From Sclerurus mexicanus (lineage: Eukaryota > Chordata > Aves > Passeriformes > Furnariidae): DNA of 64,000 nt. Positions 13,333 to 26,500 of the stretch are shown here, in pieces. Positions within the stretch are counted from its first letter, which is position 1. Each line of letters opens with the position of its first letter. The notes below the pieces were generated by a model, which was given only the letters and a program-made list of their open reading frames with translations, ran no database searches and had not been told where the DNA came from. Location of the stretch: the NCBI GenBank assembly GCA_013396755.1, contig VWZF01003190.1, positions 2,719,050 through 2,783,049 of the forward strand, in the 5' to 3' direction. Made by a program: the position numbers and the translations under genes.

Positions 13333-15510
13333 GTTGTATATAAATACATCAATCAGTGAACAGAAGTGAATGTTATTGGGAGAGAAACAAATGAGAGAAT
13401 TTCTAATCAGAGGAGTGGTGTTCAGGCACTGTCTTCACTAGGAAGAGTAAACTGAACTGATTTTAAGATGAAGCACTGGATTACAGAAGATTTTAGATAA
13501 TGTCTGCTGAAAAGCAGAGTTTTGGATTGGTGATTCAGAGGTTTTAGTCAAGTACCACCATTTTTACTTTTTCCTGCAAAAACTCATCTGAAACTTTTGA
13601 TATTGATAAGCTGAGGGGTTTTTTCTCCAATAAGAGCTAGTAAGAACAATTCCATCTAATATTATGTACTTCTGCTGGAAGCACTAGTACTGAGTGCAAT
13701 GAAGTAATATGGTGGATATAGCCAGAAGCAGTCAGAAAACAACGAAGAAAATTAAATCTACCTGAAAAACAGACACCAGAATAAAAATTCTGTTTCATCA
13801 GAATATTAATTTAGTGCACACACTTTTAAAAACAAAATCAGAAATGGCTTTCTCTGAAAACCTCTGTCAAATTTAATTGAGCTGTGACCAAAAAATGGGA
13901 TGACTTTATAAGCTTAATTGTAGAAGTTCAAAATCTGCTTTAGTTGTGCTCTTTTCCAACAGTAAGAATGGCTTGCAATATACATAGGAGCCTTCACAAT
14001 TTGTAGATGTGACAAAAATGTGAACATTTAGAAAGAGAGGACAATTAAGACTTTTCCCTGTAGAAGACAAGTAAATATTATTTTTAAAAGGAGAATTCAA
14101 CTGTAGTTTTTTAAGTGCTATTGTGCTAAATGTGCAGTCTAAATGCAAGCATTAAAGTATTAAACAGAGATTTTTAGTACTCCTGCAAGTGCAAACTACA
14201 ACACAGCCTTAGCTGTGGAGTTAATTACTCTTTTGTATAAGAATAACACAAAATCTACAGCATAATGCAAAAAGAAAAAACTGCTCTACTTTTTCACTTA
14301 TTTTCTTCTTCCTCCTTCCACAGCTTTAAACCTCATTGCCTGTGATTACCTATCTTAGGGCTCATGACAATTTGCCAGATCTCTATGTAAAGCTTAGGAA
14401 TTCTGTTTGATACTTGGAAATATCTATATATAGCTGTATCAGGTTGAAAATTCTTTGCTAATCTAAAATCCACAAGAGGTGATTTTTGCTCCTGGCACAC
14501 GATCAATAAAGAATTGTTAAACCTTGATAATATCCTATTCAAATACAGTCCCCTGGAGCATGACAATGCTACCAGGTAGGCAAACCTGGTTTTATAGATG
14601 AGGTGAGGCAGTAATAAGTAGGTGATAAATCATTTGTTCTACATAAATTTAATCAGCTGACAAGGGAGCTACCTGACTAAGAAGGTAAGGTAGCTTCTTG
14701 ATTGGTGTTGTAAAGTACATCTCATGCTAAGTATTGGAGAAGGATGGTGGACTTGTGGGACTTCTACCTCTACTTGGAGTGGAAAATGAAGGCAGAGAAA
14801 TGCAAAACAGCTGTTCTGAAACCCTTAAAATCGGAGTGGGTTTTTTATCCCTTCTGTGAAGAAACTCCAGCGTACCGCCAGTTTCAATAAATGGCATTTG
14901 AAGAAATCGGCACTGCTCTCAGAAGAGAGGGCAGCAAAGCTCTGCGCCGGAGGACTAGGAAAGGAGCCGGTGTTGCTGCTTCAGCAGACCAAAGCAAGCT
15001 CACATGGACACCAGTGGTGTGTTGCATGGGAAAACCTGGCTCCAGCAGCTGGCGAGCGGCCGAGCCGCTGTTTTTACCAAGGCTGAGGGAGGGGTGTTGG
15101 ACACCTTTGTTCTAATGAGCCTAGAGCTGCTAATGTGCTCACGGCCCCGGGGATGCTCGGGGCCCCTCTGCCTCCCGGGATGCTCGTAGTACCCGGCAAT
15201 TTGGGCTCCCGGGCCCTGCTCCACGGCCAAGGCACCTGGCGGGCTGCTGGCAGCCAGAAGACGAGCGAGGGCTGCACCTGCCGCCCGCGGGGCTGGGGAA
15301 TGCTCCCGCACCCAGCTGAGCGGGGCTGCAACCCGCTTCGTGGCGCGGCGCCTTCGCAACTTCCTGCGGCCACTTGGCTCTTCCCCGCCCGTCTCCCGGG
15401 CGAGGTCCCGCCGGCGCTGCCGCCCGGTCACCTGCCCAGGGGTGTTCCCTCTCCCTCCCTTCACACCGGGCAGCGCACGGGCATCCGCGGCGAGCCGTGC
15501 GCTCGGCGCG

Positions 15511-15552
15511 CCCTCCCTGCATCCCTGCATCCCTCCCTCCATCCCTCCCTCC
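15511..15552 (+). repeat. CATCCCTCCCT-type pyrimidine-rich repeat in the CpG island
   Basis: Tandem variants of CCCTGCAT and CCCTCCAT run through this segment. The minus strand is G-rich in runs of three, which could support G-quadruplex formation near the presumed promoter. It accounts for the proline/serine-rich shadow frames here. Confidence 0.6.
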
Positions 15553-15673
15553 GCGCTGGCCGAGCCCTGCGCCGGGGGCTGAACTCGGGAGAGGGGACCG
15601 TCCCGTGCGCCCTGCCTCTCCCCAGCCCCAGCCCCCGCGCCCCTCCGCCTGCCTCCTCCTGTGGTCACTGGGG

Positions 15674-15716
15674 CTGATGAATTAATCATGATGTGGCTGC
15701 TGTTAATGCATTTATG
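15674..15716 (+). promoter_or_regulatory. AT-rich homeodomain/POU-like element inside the CpG island
   Basis: A block of about 43 bases with several TAAT/ATTA cores (GAATTAATCATGATG and CTGTTAATGCATTTATG) interrupts otherwise GC-rich sequence just upstream of the GC box. The second half resembles HNF1 half-site and octamer-like ATGCATTTAT motifs. Such an island of AT sequence in a CpG promoter suggests a binding site kept by selection, but this is an inference from composition and motifs. Confidence 0.35.
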
Positions 15717-15717
15717 T

Positions 15718-15726
15718 GGGGCGGGC
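15718..15726 (+). promoter_or_regulatory. GC box (Sp1/KLF-type site)
   Basis: The sequence GGGGCGGGC is a close match to the Sp1 consensus. It lies directly 3' of an AT-rich patch and about 70 bases upstream of the ATG at 15797, a plausible core-promoter position. Binding is inferred from the motif only. Confidence 0.5.
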
Positions 15727-15796
15727 TGTGCCACCGGCTCGAGGCGCAGCGCGGCGGGCTGAGCGAGCGCGGGGAGCGCCGGCCCCTCCGCCATCC

Positions 15797-15811
15797 ATGG
15801 CTCCGGAGAAG
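15797..15811 (+). other. Candidate first-exon end with short ATG frame (MAPEK) and splice donor
   Basis: ATGGCTCCGGAGAAG is followed by GTAATG, a usable splice donor at 15812. The -3 base is T and the +4 base is G, so the start context is weak to moderate. Joined to the exon at 60261, the frame continues through the uORF and stops before the HS3ST1-like start, so this ATG would be part of a uORF. An alternative is that it begins a separate small protein using internal exons. Confidence 0.3.
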
Positions 15812-18800
15812 GTAATGGGAGCCGGGACTCGCGCCCCTCTCCCCGGCCGGCAGGAGAGGGGCAGGGCTGGGGTGTGCGGAGGGGGCACGGCGGCGCTGGA
15901 AGGGCAGCTCCAACTTGCCGGCTGCGGGGAGAGAGGAATGCTCGCTCGTGTTGCCGTGGAGGGGTGCGGGGGTGTGTTCGCTTCGCGTCCCCGAGGTTCC
16001 CCCCCCCCTCAAATCCTGCCCGTGGTTTCAAAATCGCTCTTGGCGTAAGTGCGCGGGAGCCAGGCTCACTTTATCGCCGCTGACGCTGTCAAAATTGCTG
16101 TGGCTCCAGCGGTAACAACAGCGAGCCCCCTCCCTGCCTCTCTCCCTCTGCCGGGTCACCCGCTCCTCGTGAGAAACCAAACGCTGCTATTCCTCTAGCT
16201 TCATCTTCCCCGCTTACGCGGCAGTGAGGAAGACTTGCTAATTAATTTACATACGAGGGGATGGTGTCTGAGGGAAGGAAAAAATACCTCGTTGCACCTG
16301 CTCCGCCGAGACTTGTCATCTGAATCTGGAGGAGAGCTATAAATCATGTAAAGTGTTCGCGGTGGAGTCGGCTTCTTCTGAGAGCTGTAGGATTATGTAT
16401 CCAAATGCTGAATTTATATTTCCCACTAGGAAAAGACTCAAACTCAGGTCAGATATAAACTACATAATTTCATTTAAAACAAATCTGTAGTTATTTATTC
16501 TAAGGGGGATTTTTCTTCTCTCTTGATTAAATAGTAAGTACTATTAGAGCATGTGGTAATGATTTACACATTATAGCCTAAAATCTCTCGCAGAGTTGGA
16601 AGTGGCTGAGTGTAAGGGTGGTGCTTTAGAATCACATATGTCCTCCTATTTTTGCTACACATGTGAAGACTGAGAATAACCAGGCTGTTAAATTTTACCT
16701 TCAGTTTTCAGTGAGTACAAACCCATGTTTTCTGAGATACAGAATGGAGAAAACTTGGACTAGGGAGACAACAACTTCTATTGAAAAGGCAGGCTTTCTC
16801 AACTACAGCAACTAAAACCTGTGTTATGTCTGCCTTGATTATTTCTATTCTTTGGAAAAAAAAGCTTTAAAAATGTGATAAGCTACTTCCAAGATTTTCA
16901 CTTACTCCCTCCAAGGTAGTACTGTAATAGTTCCTGACACTTGCCTGCTAAATGAGCTGAACTGGGAAGACCTACTGTTAAGTAAGATGTGTGTGTTATT
17001 CCTGTGCCAGGTATTTCTGCATAAAATACAAAATGAGGGCTTCAGTCTGCTAAGATCATGATTTCATAATGTAGAAATTATTCCTACTTTAGTTTTGTGA
17101 CAATGAATTTTCATATATTTGACTAGTTTTGTTGCTGGCAAAACTAGACTGAGGTTTTGTCATTTCAGATGGAACTAATTTAGATTGGGGTTAATTGCTT
17201 TAGTAGCCTAGCATATATTGGGTAATACTGTAAATGGCAAACATTATTAAGTTCTTTTGTTCCAATTATATAAAAACAAGGCTTTTTGATTAAAAAGTTG
17301 TTGTGTGCTATAGATGGATCCTGTACATTGCATCAGAATGATGGAATTAAATTAGTGTTCTTGGACAGCACATATCATTTGCAAGTTTCATAAGTTGTGA
17401 GTTTATTGTAAAAGTGTGTGTATGTGTGTGGCAAACGACAGCTATGCTTGTATAAGAAACTAATAATAACACAGAAATCTGTGAGGTAAGCAAGAACATA
17501 TGAGCTGGGCTAACTACTCAATATGCTTACTTTGAAAGCAAGCCTGCATGCAGTAGTTTTCATATCACTGTTCTACAGCAACAAAATAAGGGAGCCAAAA
17601 ATAAGCATAGGCCAGAAATAAAAGTCAGGGGAGAAAAATCGTTTTTAACTGTAGTCTTTTTGTTAAATCCAAGACTCCATGTTACTGTTAAACTAAATGA
17701 TACTCCTACATACGGCAGTTTATGACATTGAAGGTGGAAGCCTTGGTCTAGTCTGTAACCAACCAATTAAGAGATTCAGTTGTTGAGGATTTGGTTTGTC
17801 ACAGAATACAGGACAGTAGAGGTCAAATGACAGTCAATAAAGGTAGAGTTCATTTTTTAACCTGGAACAGAAGAACAATTTGTTTTCTTTTCTGAGTCTT
17901 CTGTCTCTAACTGGAAATGCTGTCTTGAATGCCACCCCACAAAGTGGCCAAAGTTTACTAAGTGGTGAACATTTATTGTGCTGGGATAACACTAATAGAA
18001 ATGCTTTCTCAGTATAACTGGCATTGTTTTGGCCAGTGCTTTGGCTGTGTAGGTCCTAAGTGAATAATATGGAAGTTCTGATTTGGGGTTTGAACAATGT
18101 ATGTCATTGCAAAAGTTTCAGTCCAGTGGACATTTCTATGTTTGGCCACCAAAGTGTTGGATCAAGTTACTTTGGAAAAGGATCAAGTTACATTGAAAAA
18201 GCGTTTCCTTCTTTTATAATCTAAAATGAAAAAATGATTTGTCAGCCAGAAGGAGGCAGTGAGATGTGTTTACACTCACCAGACTTTATTGTGTGTACAA
18301 TAATGACTTGTGTTTGATACGAGGGATTCTGGGCTTGGTGACTTCAGTGATTTACAGACCCACCCACGTTTTCAACATTTGCAACATGTTGAGCATGATT
18401 TTTGTGTCAGGAAGCCATAGTGCTGCTTGTCTGTTGATGAACACAGCTTTGAAAGGAGGTGAATAGAGAAGAGTTAGATGTCTGCAACATTACAAGATGT
18501 TCACTTAATGCTATGCAAGTGACAACTGGCCAGTATTTGTTGTCATGTGAATACGCCCTCTCTATTTTGTGTAGCTGTTTTTGATTTACATACTGCCATA
18601 GGAAACTTCTGAATGGGTTGTTCAGTGATTAACATAAAAGTATCATGTTATGATGGGTGCAGATAGCTGTGTGTCGTAACAGGGTAAGTTACAAGATTAC
18701 AGATGGTGACAACATTTGAGGTGTATATGCATGGAGTACAACCAAATTCCTTCTTTCACTGTTTATATAGTAAGCAAGAATCCATTAAACTGCCAAGGAG

Positions 18801-21800
18801 GGCAAATATTTAATGAAGACCTGAAGAAGCAATATCATTTCAGTATGTTTGCAGTCCACTGCTCTGTTTAGCTGGTGATTAAATCTTTTGATCTCAAGGA
18901 GAGCTTCCAGTCATCTGCTTTGTTGCAATATTCTATGAAGCCATTTAAACTTGAGGAGTAAGAGTTTAAGTCTTAAGACGGTTTTCTCCTAGAGATAAAA
19001 AATTGCATGTAGTTCTCCCATACCCCTAGTTGAACTTTAGTGGGAATAGTGGAAACAAAAAGAATGGGAAGGAAGGGAGCAGAATAGGGAACAGCTGATG
19101 ACCAGAGTAATTCAGGGCTCTCTGAGTTAAGCAACAATCTCATCTAATTGCAGTCATAAAGTCATCACAGTCTACCTCTAAGTTAGTTAAGTAGATTGCC
19201 TTGTTGCTCTTTCAGGAAGGATGTTTCAAAACTTCTGTCCTAATGCATAGAGCTTTCTTTGAACTTTCAGCCTAAATATATTCTTTGATTCCTAAATTTT
19301 AGTCTTTCAATATTGTTATTTAAAACCAACTCCTTCCTTGGTGCATAGCCCTCAATAAATTATAAACATTGATCATGTGTCTTCCTCAGCTTTTATGTGC
19401 CAGGATCAAACAAGCAGAACAAGCACCTTTTAGTCTCTCTAGTGAAACAGAATAAATAGGAAGATACAGAGACTTGCAACTTAATTCTCCTGAATGCTGA
19501 ACTTTGTACCTGAAGCATTTCCTTGAAGTCTTGAATAAGAATGCTAATGCTCCACTTGGTCTTCTGAAAATACTTTGTCAGATATTGGTGAAGATGAAGT
19601 TTGTTTTACAGGTATGCCAGATTGGCTTAATCTTTCTGTAGTAAACTAGACATGGGAGTGGGATTTATCTTTTCATGTTGCTCTCAAATGATTAGAGACC
19701 ATCACAGAAGTAATCACAGAAATTCTGCTCTTGGTAATCATGTGGCTTTGAAGAGTTGCTAAAGGTTTTGCCATTTCTAATATTACAAATGGTCCTCCAA
19801 TTTCTTCTGTAAGTTAGAGAGAACCTCCCCTGTATCAAGAGGGCTTCCTATAACCAGTTTTAATCAAAACATCTCTACTTTTTGCTACATTCACAGACAT
19901 GAAGTAAGATGAGTCTGAAGAAGGGTTTTAAATAAGTCTATTCAATCTTTTACCATTAGTCACTTTTATATCGGCTTTATTTTCGTGTTACACTGGCCTA
20001 AATAATTGTAAGTAAGTAAATAATTGCTGGGTGATACCATATCAAATTATTTACTGAAATCTGGAGAGAGTGGGTTCTGCATTTCCTTTCCCATAACATT
20101 TGCTTTTATAAGTTAACTTATTTGTTCCAGACTAATATGCCTTTTCTAAATTTCTTCTTTTTGTTGTCTAAAATTTCCTGTTAACACTGTACATCTGTTT
20201 AACTCATAAAGGCAGAGCAAATCCCTTTCAACTGATGTTATAGAATGGTCAGATATAAAGCAAAATGTTACACATTATCTGCAGAACAGTGGAGAAGATT
20301 ATTTAATATTTTTATCTTACTGTGAGTCTTCAGAGTGCTAACCAACCATTTTATGTCATTTAAGTCGCTGCACATAGTCTTGCATTTTTCATCCTAAAAT
20401 CTATTTAAAGAGGAAAGAAAGATGTCAAAATAAACTTTTATAACCTGCAAGCAGTAGACTTTTTTTTTTTCCCCAGGAAGTGACAACAAAAAAATGTGTT
20501 CTAAGATTGTATTTATTTACAATGGGATCTTAGTGGATATCTGAAAAAAATTAGGCAAGATAATAGAGAGTTAGAGTGTGTTGAAAAATTACTAAATACC
20601 AGTTAGTAGAGATACTGGGGTTTAGATGTGAATGAATAAGGTAATCCAAATACAAGCAATAAAATCCTAGTTTCTGGATGGAGATAAACTGGGCTACTTC
20701 TTGTCATAATTTAGCATTTATGTAGTGTTTACTAGGTAAAAATCTTCATTTATATTTATAATCTTCATTATAACCTTTGAAGTGGGTGAGTGGTGTTCTG
20801 CAAATTAATGGTACAGGGCCTATATATTTTAGACACAGAAATCTGCAGAGTTTAAATTTTCTTACAAATTTGTTTGAAATGTATGAAGGGAAGACTCAGT
20901 ATCTGGAATGTACGCTTACAAGATATGCTTTAACTTTTAAGGAACAAAGATACAGGGTTTCATTCTGAACACTTGAATAACATCATGTCTCTTTGATAAT
21001 GGAATCTAGTCAGATGTAGTTTTTCCTGAATAAAAGTGTTGGATACTATAAAGGACAGTTTTTTTAAAGGTTCCCACAGAATAGATCTTTCATTTACAAA
21101 GATTTTGTCAGATTTGTCCTCCACTTTTTGTGGAAAGGTAGTTACACATGGAAAGAGGGAACTTTTCTTTCCTGTCTCCACCCTCCTTGGTTGACAGACT
21201 TTCCCTCCAGCGATCAGTTGACAGCAATCAGTTTGAGGATTATTTCTGGAAGGAAAAAGTTTACAGCTTTACTTCAACAGTAAGATTAAAAATAAAGTAG
21301 CTGTCGTCTATTTCCTTGGCTTAACTAGTTAAAATCATAGCCACAAAAATGCCATATTACTCAGCTAAGCTGTTCTGTGCATTTTATACAGTAAGCAGAC
21401 CTTATTAAATGAAAGGCAGTAAAGCCTTACAAACAATTTCTAACAAAATTTTAAAAAATTAAATTTTGAGTGGAGCTTCATAATTTGATTTTTTTTTTGG
21501 TTTCTAGATAAACTAATTCTTTAAAAAAAGCCTTACACAGATACTGTATTTAAATGCTTTATTTTGTGACCTTGTTGTATGTGAGGGACATGTAAGGTAA
21601 TTCTCAGGATAAAAGAAGTCCATACCCTAGCCAGATTCTTGATCATCTTCCAGAACTGCGTCACATTAATTCCCCCAGCACCGTGTTTTCCCTTTACCAT
21701 TTATAAAGGAAAATACTGTCAAGTTTAAGATGGAAAATAATTTGCAATTGTCAACTTTGACACTTCCTAGTGATAGATTCCTGAGATGCAATATGCAAAT

Positions 21801-23116
21801 AAACATTTAAGAATTTCTTTTCCTAGGCTGCACCAGCTGGACATCTTTTAGACCTAATCCCAAAAGTCTTAGAGATATGACTCTGCTTGTTTCGCACCAC
21901 ATGCTGTTTATTCTGTAGATAAATAGTTCAGTTTAGTTAGACAGTGTTTTGTTGGGTTTTTTTAATCTATTTATTTAATTTACAGAATTTCTTTTTACGC
22001 CTTTGATTTTGTTCTATACTATCCAATGTGTAGACTTTCAGTAGTTTTGGTAAGCTGTGCATCACTGATTTTCTGGCTGTGATTTTTTTCCCTCCCTTCC
22101 TATGGTAGAGTGATGAAATATCCTTATGATGCATAGACTTTTTTGTGCTTTTGGGGTTTTCTAAATTCAAAATCTGACATGTGCACTGGAGAATAAAGAG
22201 CAAAAGGCTTGTTATTTTCATACTCTACTGCATTCTTATGTTAGCTCCAAGTTTCTGGATTCCAAAGTGAGTTCCATGCCTGTATGCTGCAAACAGTCCT
22301 GAGAGGTTAGGCCTCTAGCAAGTTAGAGAGCTGAATGTTTTTGTTCTTTTCACTGTTTTTCTTCAATCTGCAGTCTGCAAAATTAGGGACATTTAAGACA
22401 GTTACTTAAATGTTTGATGGCTGGTTTCTTTTGCTTCTGCTTTTCTCCTGTATCCTGAGAGCATAAGGACCTGTGACAGAAAACCAAAATTTCAAAACTA
22501 AATTTACCTTGATAAGAGAACTGTTATGATAATTATGCGTAGAGCTTTAGGAAATGGAAATAATGTAAATCTTCACTATAGTCATTACTCAAAGTTAGAT
22601 AATCTGGCATTCCAAAAATTGCATTGGATCTCTTTTCTTTTGAGTCTTTGTGTGGTCACATGCACAGAACACTGTGCTTTAATACTCCAATGAATTGTTT
22701 TACTTTGCTTCTATAGTGAAGCAGTTTCCTTTAATCAAATGGAAGCCAATAGAAATACACAAACATCGAACACAGCTCTATATTGCCCACTGGGAGGTAT
22801 TTAAATTTGTGCGAGTTTGCACTAGAAGGAAATGCTGTTAAAGCATTTTGTTTTGTTTCTGTAAAAACTCTAATATTCAGTGTGTAAAATTTCCATTAAA
22901 AAAAAAAACAGATAATATTGTATGTACTGATTAAGGAAATTAACTGTTCAGCCCACTGTGGAGTAGTGCTATACATGTTTTAACATGTTTATTCCTGTAC
23001 AAGCTGATTATATTACTTTACATCATAAATAAAGAAATTTAGGCTACTCTGCTCTTTTTAGTTTACTTTTTGTGATCCCAGAATGTTGTCATTTATTAAA
23101 TAGAAATAATAATTTA

Positions 23117-23141
23117 TTATATATGTGTGTGTGTGTGTGTA
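23117..23141 (+). repeat. (TA)n(TG)n dinucleotide microsatellite
   Basis: TATATA followed by about nine TG units. Confidence 0.9.
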
Positions 23142-23518
23142 AGGAAGTCATTATCTAGGTCTTGAATTTCAAGTGTTTGTTTTGATCAAGATGATTTTGC
23201 ATTTAGCTATAAATGATTCCTTGCTTAAAAGGTTCAAAACAGGACGAATGCTAAAATCACAGAGCAATTTTAAAAAATTGTGAATCAAAAAGTGTCAATT
23301 GTCTCTGCATATGGTTTATTACATGTGCATTAGTATCTTGACACAGTCTTTACCTGTGTAATCATATGCTGTTGATCCTGGTCTTACAAAATGTGTTAAT
23401 TATGCATAGTTATTAATAGCAACAGATACTTTATAATTTTTTATTTGTGGATTTTAATGAGGAGCATAAGATTATATTTATTTTTACAATCTTATTATAA
23501 AACTAATTTTTTAAACAG

Positions 23519-23566
23519 ATGAAGCAACCAAGCATACACTATGAGTTGTTATACAAGACGCTTCGG
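23519..23566 (+). other. Candidate internal exon (48 bp, phase 0)
   Basis: An acceptor ending TTTTTTAAACAG precedes a 48-base open segment that ends CTTCGG before a strong donor GTAAGA. It reads MKQPSIHYELLYKTLR in frame with MAPEK from the exon ending at 15811. I do not recognise the peptide. Good splice sites at both ends and a phase-0 length make it the best exon-like segment inside the presumed intron, but chance matches of this quality are expected over 44 kb. Confidence 0.3.
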
Positions 23567-26500
23567 GTAAGACACAGAATTAAGTTTTGGGTTTGTATTG
23601 AATGAGAGATGTCCCATATGAAGAGTGGGCCTCGTTTTCAGTGCTTTACATCTGTTGCAGCATGTAATTGAGGTGAGCTTGTTTTCACCACTTTGAGGAA
23701 ATTTTAGGTGTCAGCAGAGGGTTGGTGAGAAACTTTTGGAGGGAGTGGCACCTGCTCACACACTACTTCAGCTTAATATTATGTGAGAAAATGTTGATTA
23801 TGCATAATAGAATTACTGTCCTTCCTACTCCTGACTACTTCAGGGAGCTACAGATTCCAGGAATCCCAGTTGTAAGGCAGAGCTTACCGCGCTAGCAGCA
23901 GGAAATCTGTAAAAGTAGGCAAGTTTCTTTCACCTAACTTCTTTCTTTTAACAAAGAGCTTGGGGAAAACTTCTTTCCCCTTCTACAAATTATCTAAGAA
24001 ATTTTACTTCCTCAGTGACTTGAATATTGTAGTACTGGATCTTCAGATCTCGTCAGTATCCTTAGTATCCAAGTATGAAATAATTTCATCTTGACCTTTT
24101 AATGTCTAAATTATTCAAATTTTGCTGCTGAGCAAATACCTACTTAGCTCTAGTAAAAAAAATCCTGTTTAATGTGGGATGGCTCTGACAATTTAATATT
24201 TCCACATAATTTTAAGGTAATAAGGAAAATATTTTTACTATTTGAAGTTTTATGCATTGGTCCCTTCTTATTTAATGTCACAAGAGTGAGTTTAAGAAGG
24301 CTGAGTGAGATGGGAGGACCTACAAGTAGTTTTCCTCCAAGATAACTAGACATTCTTTCTAAGGCCCAGTCAGCATTGTTTGGACAGGTACAACAGAAAA
24401 GGGTGCCACCCATATCTTTGCTGATGATAAGGTTTTTCTTCCTCACTTTAATAAATAATGCAGCTACTTTTTTAGAAGATGCTTTATTCTGTGTTGAAAA
24501 GGTAGGAACTTTAACTGTAATTTAGTCACATTTACTTTTCAGGTACAGTTCAAGTACAGTTCTTACATTTCTTATGAGTTCTGATTTATTATTTATTTGT
24601 CTATTTCCTGTTGCTTGTCATTAAGTATAATCAATATCAAATGCAGACTTCTTTTTTTTCAGACTTTTTTCCCCATAAGTCTGTGGTTCCCCTGACACAT
24701 ATTTATGCTTTATTTCTCTGGCTTCTTTGGGTTTTTTGTGTGGTTTTGTGAGAGCTTTTTTGTGGTGTTTTTTTGTTTCTTCGGGGCTTTTGTTTTGTCT
24801 TATTTTCCCCATACTTTCTTTTCAGTTCTGTTTTTGCTCTCTGATTGTCATTCTTCGCTATCTTCCAGTCTCCCAGATCTGGATTAATGAGTTCTGAAAT
24901 GAAACCTCAAAACCTGTTGAACTGCAGTTTTTTATTCATGCTGCTTTGGATGGAATTTTCTTCTGAAATGCTTCTCAGTAGATGACACCAGTTTGTCAAA
25001 ACTCTACCTATTCAGTTGTATTTTGACAAAATGAATAATTCAGTGGTTCAGGTGCACCTGCTGTTTGGCTTGCAGTAAACTGGACAGAATTGGGGCTTTG
25101 TCTTACCACAGTTTGTTTATATGTTGAACGTTAATGAGATGCAGAATACCACAGTGCCCACATACCCTGAAGAAGTGCACTACACCTCAGATCTTGCTAT
25201 CTTTAAGGGCAGTTGCCTCAGGGACAATTTAATTTTTGATCTTGGGTTAGTAGGTTAACGCCTGCAAAGTGAAATGGTTTTAAAAAATGAGTGAAGAATA
25301 GACCATGTTTTCCTGAATTTCCTCCAGCATCTAAAAATGGGTGGGCACGTATAGTGGAAGGTTTAAGTTCAGATCCCCTCAGTCAACACCATTGTCCTTG
25401 GTTTCCCATTGCCTCCTGAACACCTCCTCTGAGAGCTGGAGATGAATGGTGACATTGGCATTATCCAAAAAGCAAGGAAAGCTGTGCTAATGTGTGCCAA
25501 AAGCATCCAAGAGAGAAGGCTCTGTCATGTCTGGTCCCTTTGAGATCCTTGTTCAAAAGGGGTTGCAGTGGGAAAGCTTGAAATTGCCTCATTTGCCATA
25601 TTGTGCTGCTTGGGGGGAAAGACCTGGGACGTATTTAGATGGCAACAGAGCTGTGTGTTTAGGAGTGCACACCGGAGTGAAGCAGGACGCAGAGGTTTGA
25701 ATTCCAGTAGTGCTACTACCAGCATAGTCTCAGAACTGACTTTGGATGCTCTCGCTTTTCTGCTACCAATTGTGCCTCCAAGGGGTATATTTTTTAAAAA
25801 AAAATATTTATGGAGAACAAAGATTGAATATTTCTGAGAGTTAGATTGATTTTAAAGGAATCAATTTTTCAAATTCTGGCGTCATGCTTAAAGAAACTAG
25901 TCCTATACATTCTGTACTTTATGTTCACAGTGATTTTTCAGAGAATTGTTTACAAGCAAACAAAATATATGGCTTTATTTTTTTTCTCTTATTTTCCACT
26001 GAAGACAGTTAGTAGACCTTCTTTACATTAGTAATTGAAACAGATTTTCAGATGTCATCAGATACTTTAGCACAAGTATTTGGAAACATAATATTAGTTC
26101 TGCTGAAATCCATGGAGCTGTATGTGGTTGAAGCTACAGTTGCTTAAATTGAGCTTGCACTGAGTGTTTTTGAGGGGGATATTTGTTGAATATTGAAAAA
26201 CATTCTGTATATTCAAGTAATAGTTAAGTGAGATAAACTTTTTTGAAAAAAAAGCTCATGACATATCAAATTTTGAAAAGGACCTAATCAGAAGAAAAGT
26301 GATATATTGAATTTTGTTTTGGTTTTTTTTTTTTTTTTGGTTTAAAATAAGGAGCTGGCATAGGGAAAACTTTTAATTGCTTTTAGCTGATATTTGGGTT
26401 GTGGTGTTGAAATGTAAGCTTCCAAGTTTGCAAATTATGCTAAATTGGGAGAAACTGTAGAAACATTTTGTATAGATTAGTTAAGTATTCAGGCTAATAA

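Larger units (their letters stand above)
1..14850. other. AT-rich flank without recognisable genes
   Basis: No frame in this stretch has recognisable homology, paired splice signals or coding-like composition. The longest open frames (for example minus strand 2841-3287 and plus strand 7406-7750) are hydrophobic or repeat-derived and are not called. What can be seen is listed separately: A/C-rich tracts, a telomere-like patch near 7.55 kb, a 5S-like element near 8.45 kb, a partial duplication near 9.8 kb and an AT microsatellite near 13.3 kb. Confidence 0.7.
14900..16150 (+). promoter_or_regulatory. CpG island, likely promoter and first exon region
   Basis: Base composition switches abruptly from AT-rich to CG-dense here, with many CpG dinucleotides, and returns to AT-rich after about 16.2 kb. 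This is the only such island in the window. It contains a GC box GGGGCGGGC (15718-15726), other Sp1-like runs, and two plausible plus-strand splice donors, AAG|GTAATG after 15811 and GGC|GTAAGT after 16044. CpG islands of this kind usually mark promoters. The only recognised gene downstream on the plus strand is the HS3ST1-like gene, so I infer this is its promoter across an intron of about 44 kb. The island could instead, or also, drive a minus-strand transcript running toward position 1, for which I see no exons. Long open frames on both strands here reflect GC-richness and are not called as genes. Confidence 0.8.

Noticed and set aside
15000..16031. 343-codon minus-strand ORF and several 60-180-codon plus-strand ORFs in the CpG island
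   Set aside because: Stops are rare in GC-rich sequence. The translations are Arg/Pro/Ala/Gly-rich, overlap on both strands and show no domain.
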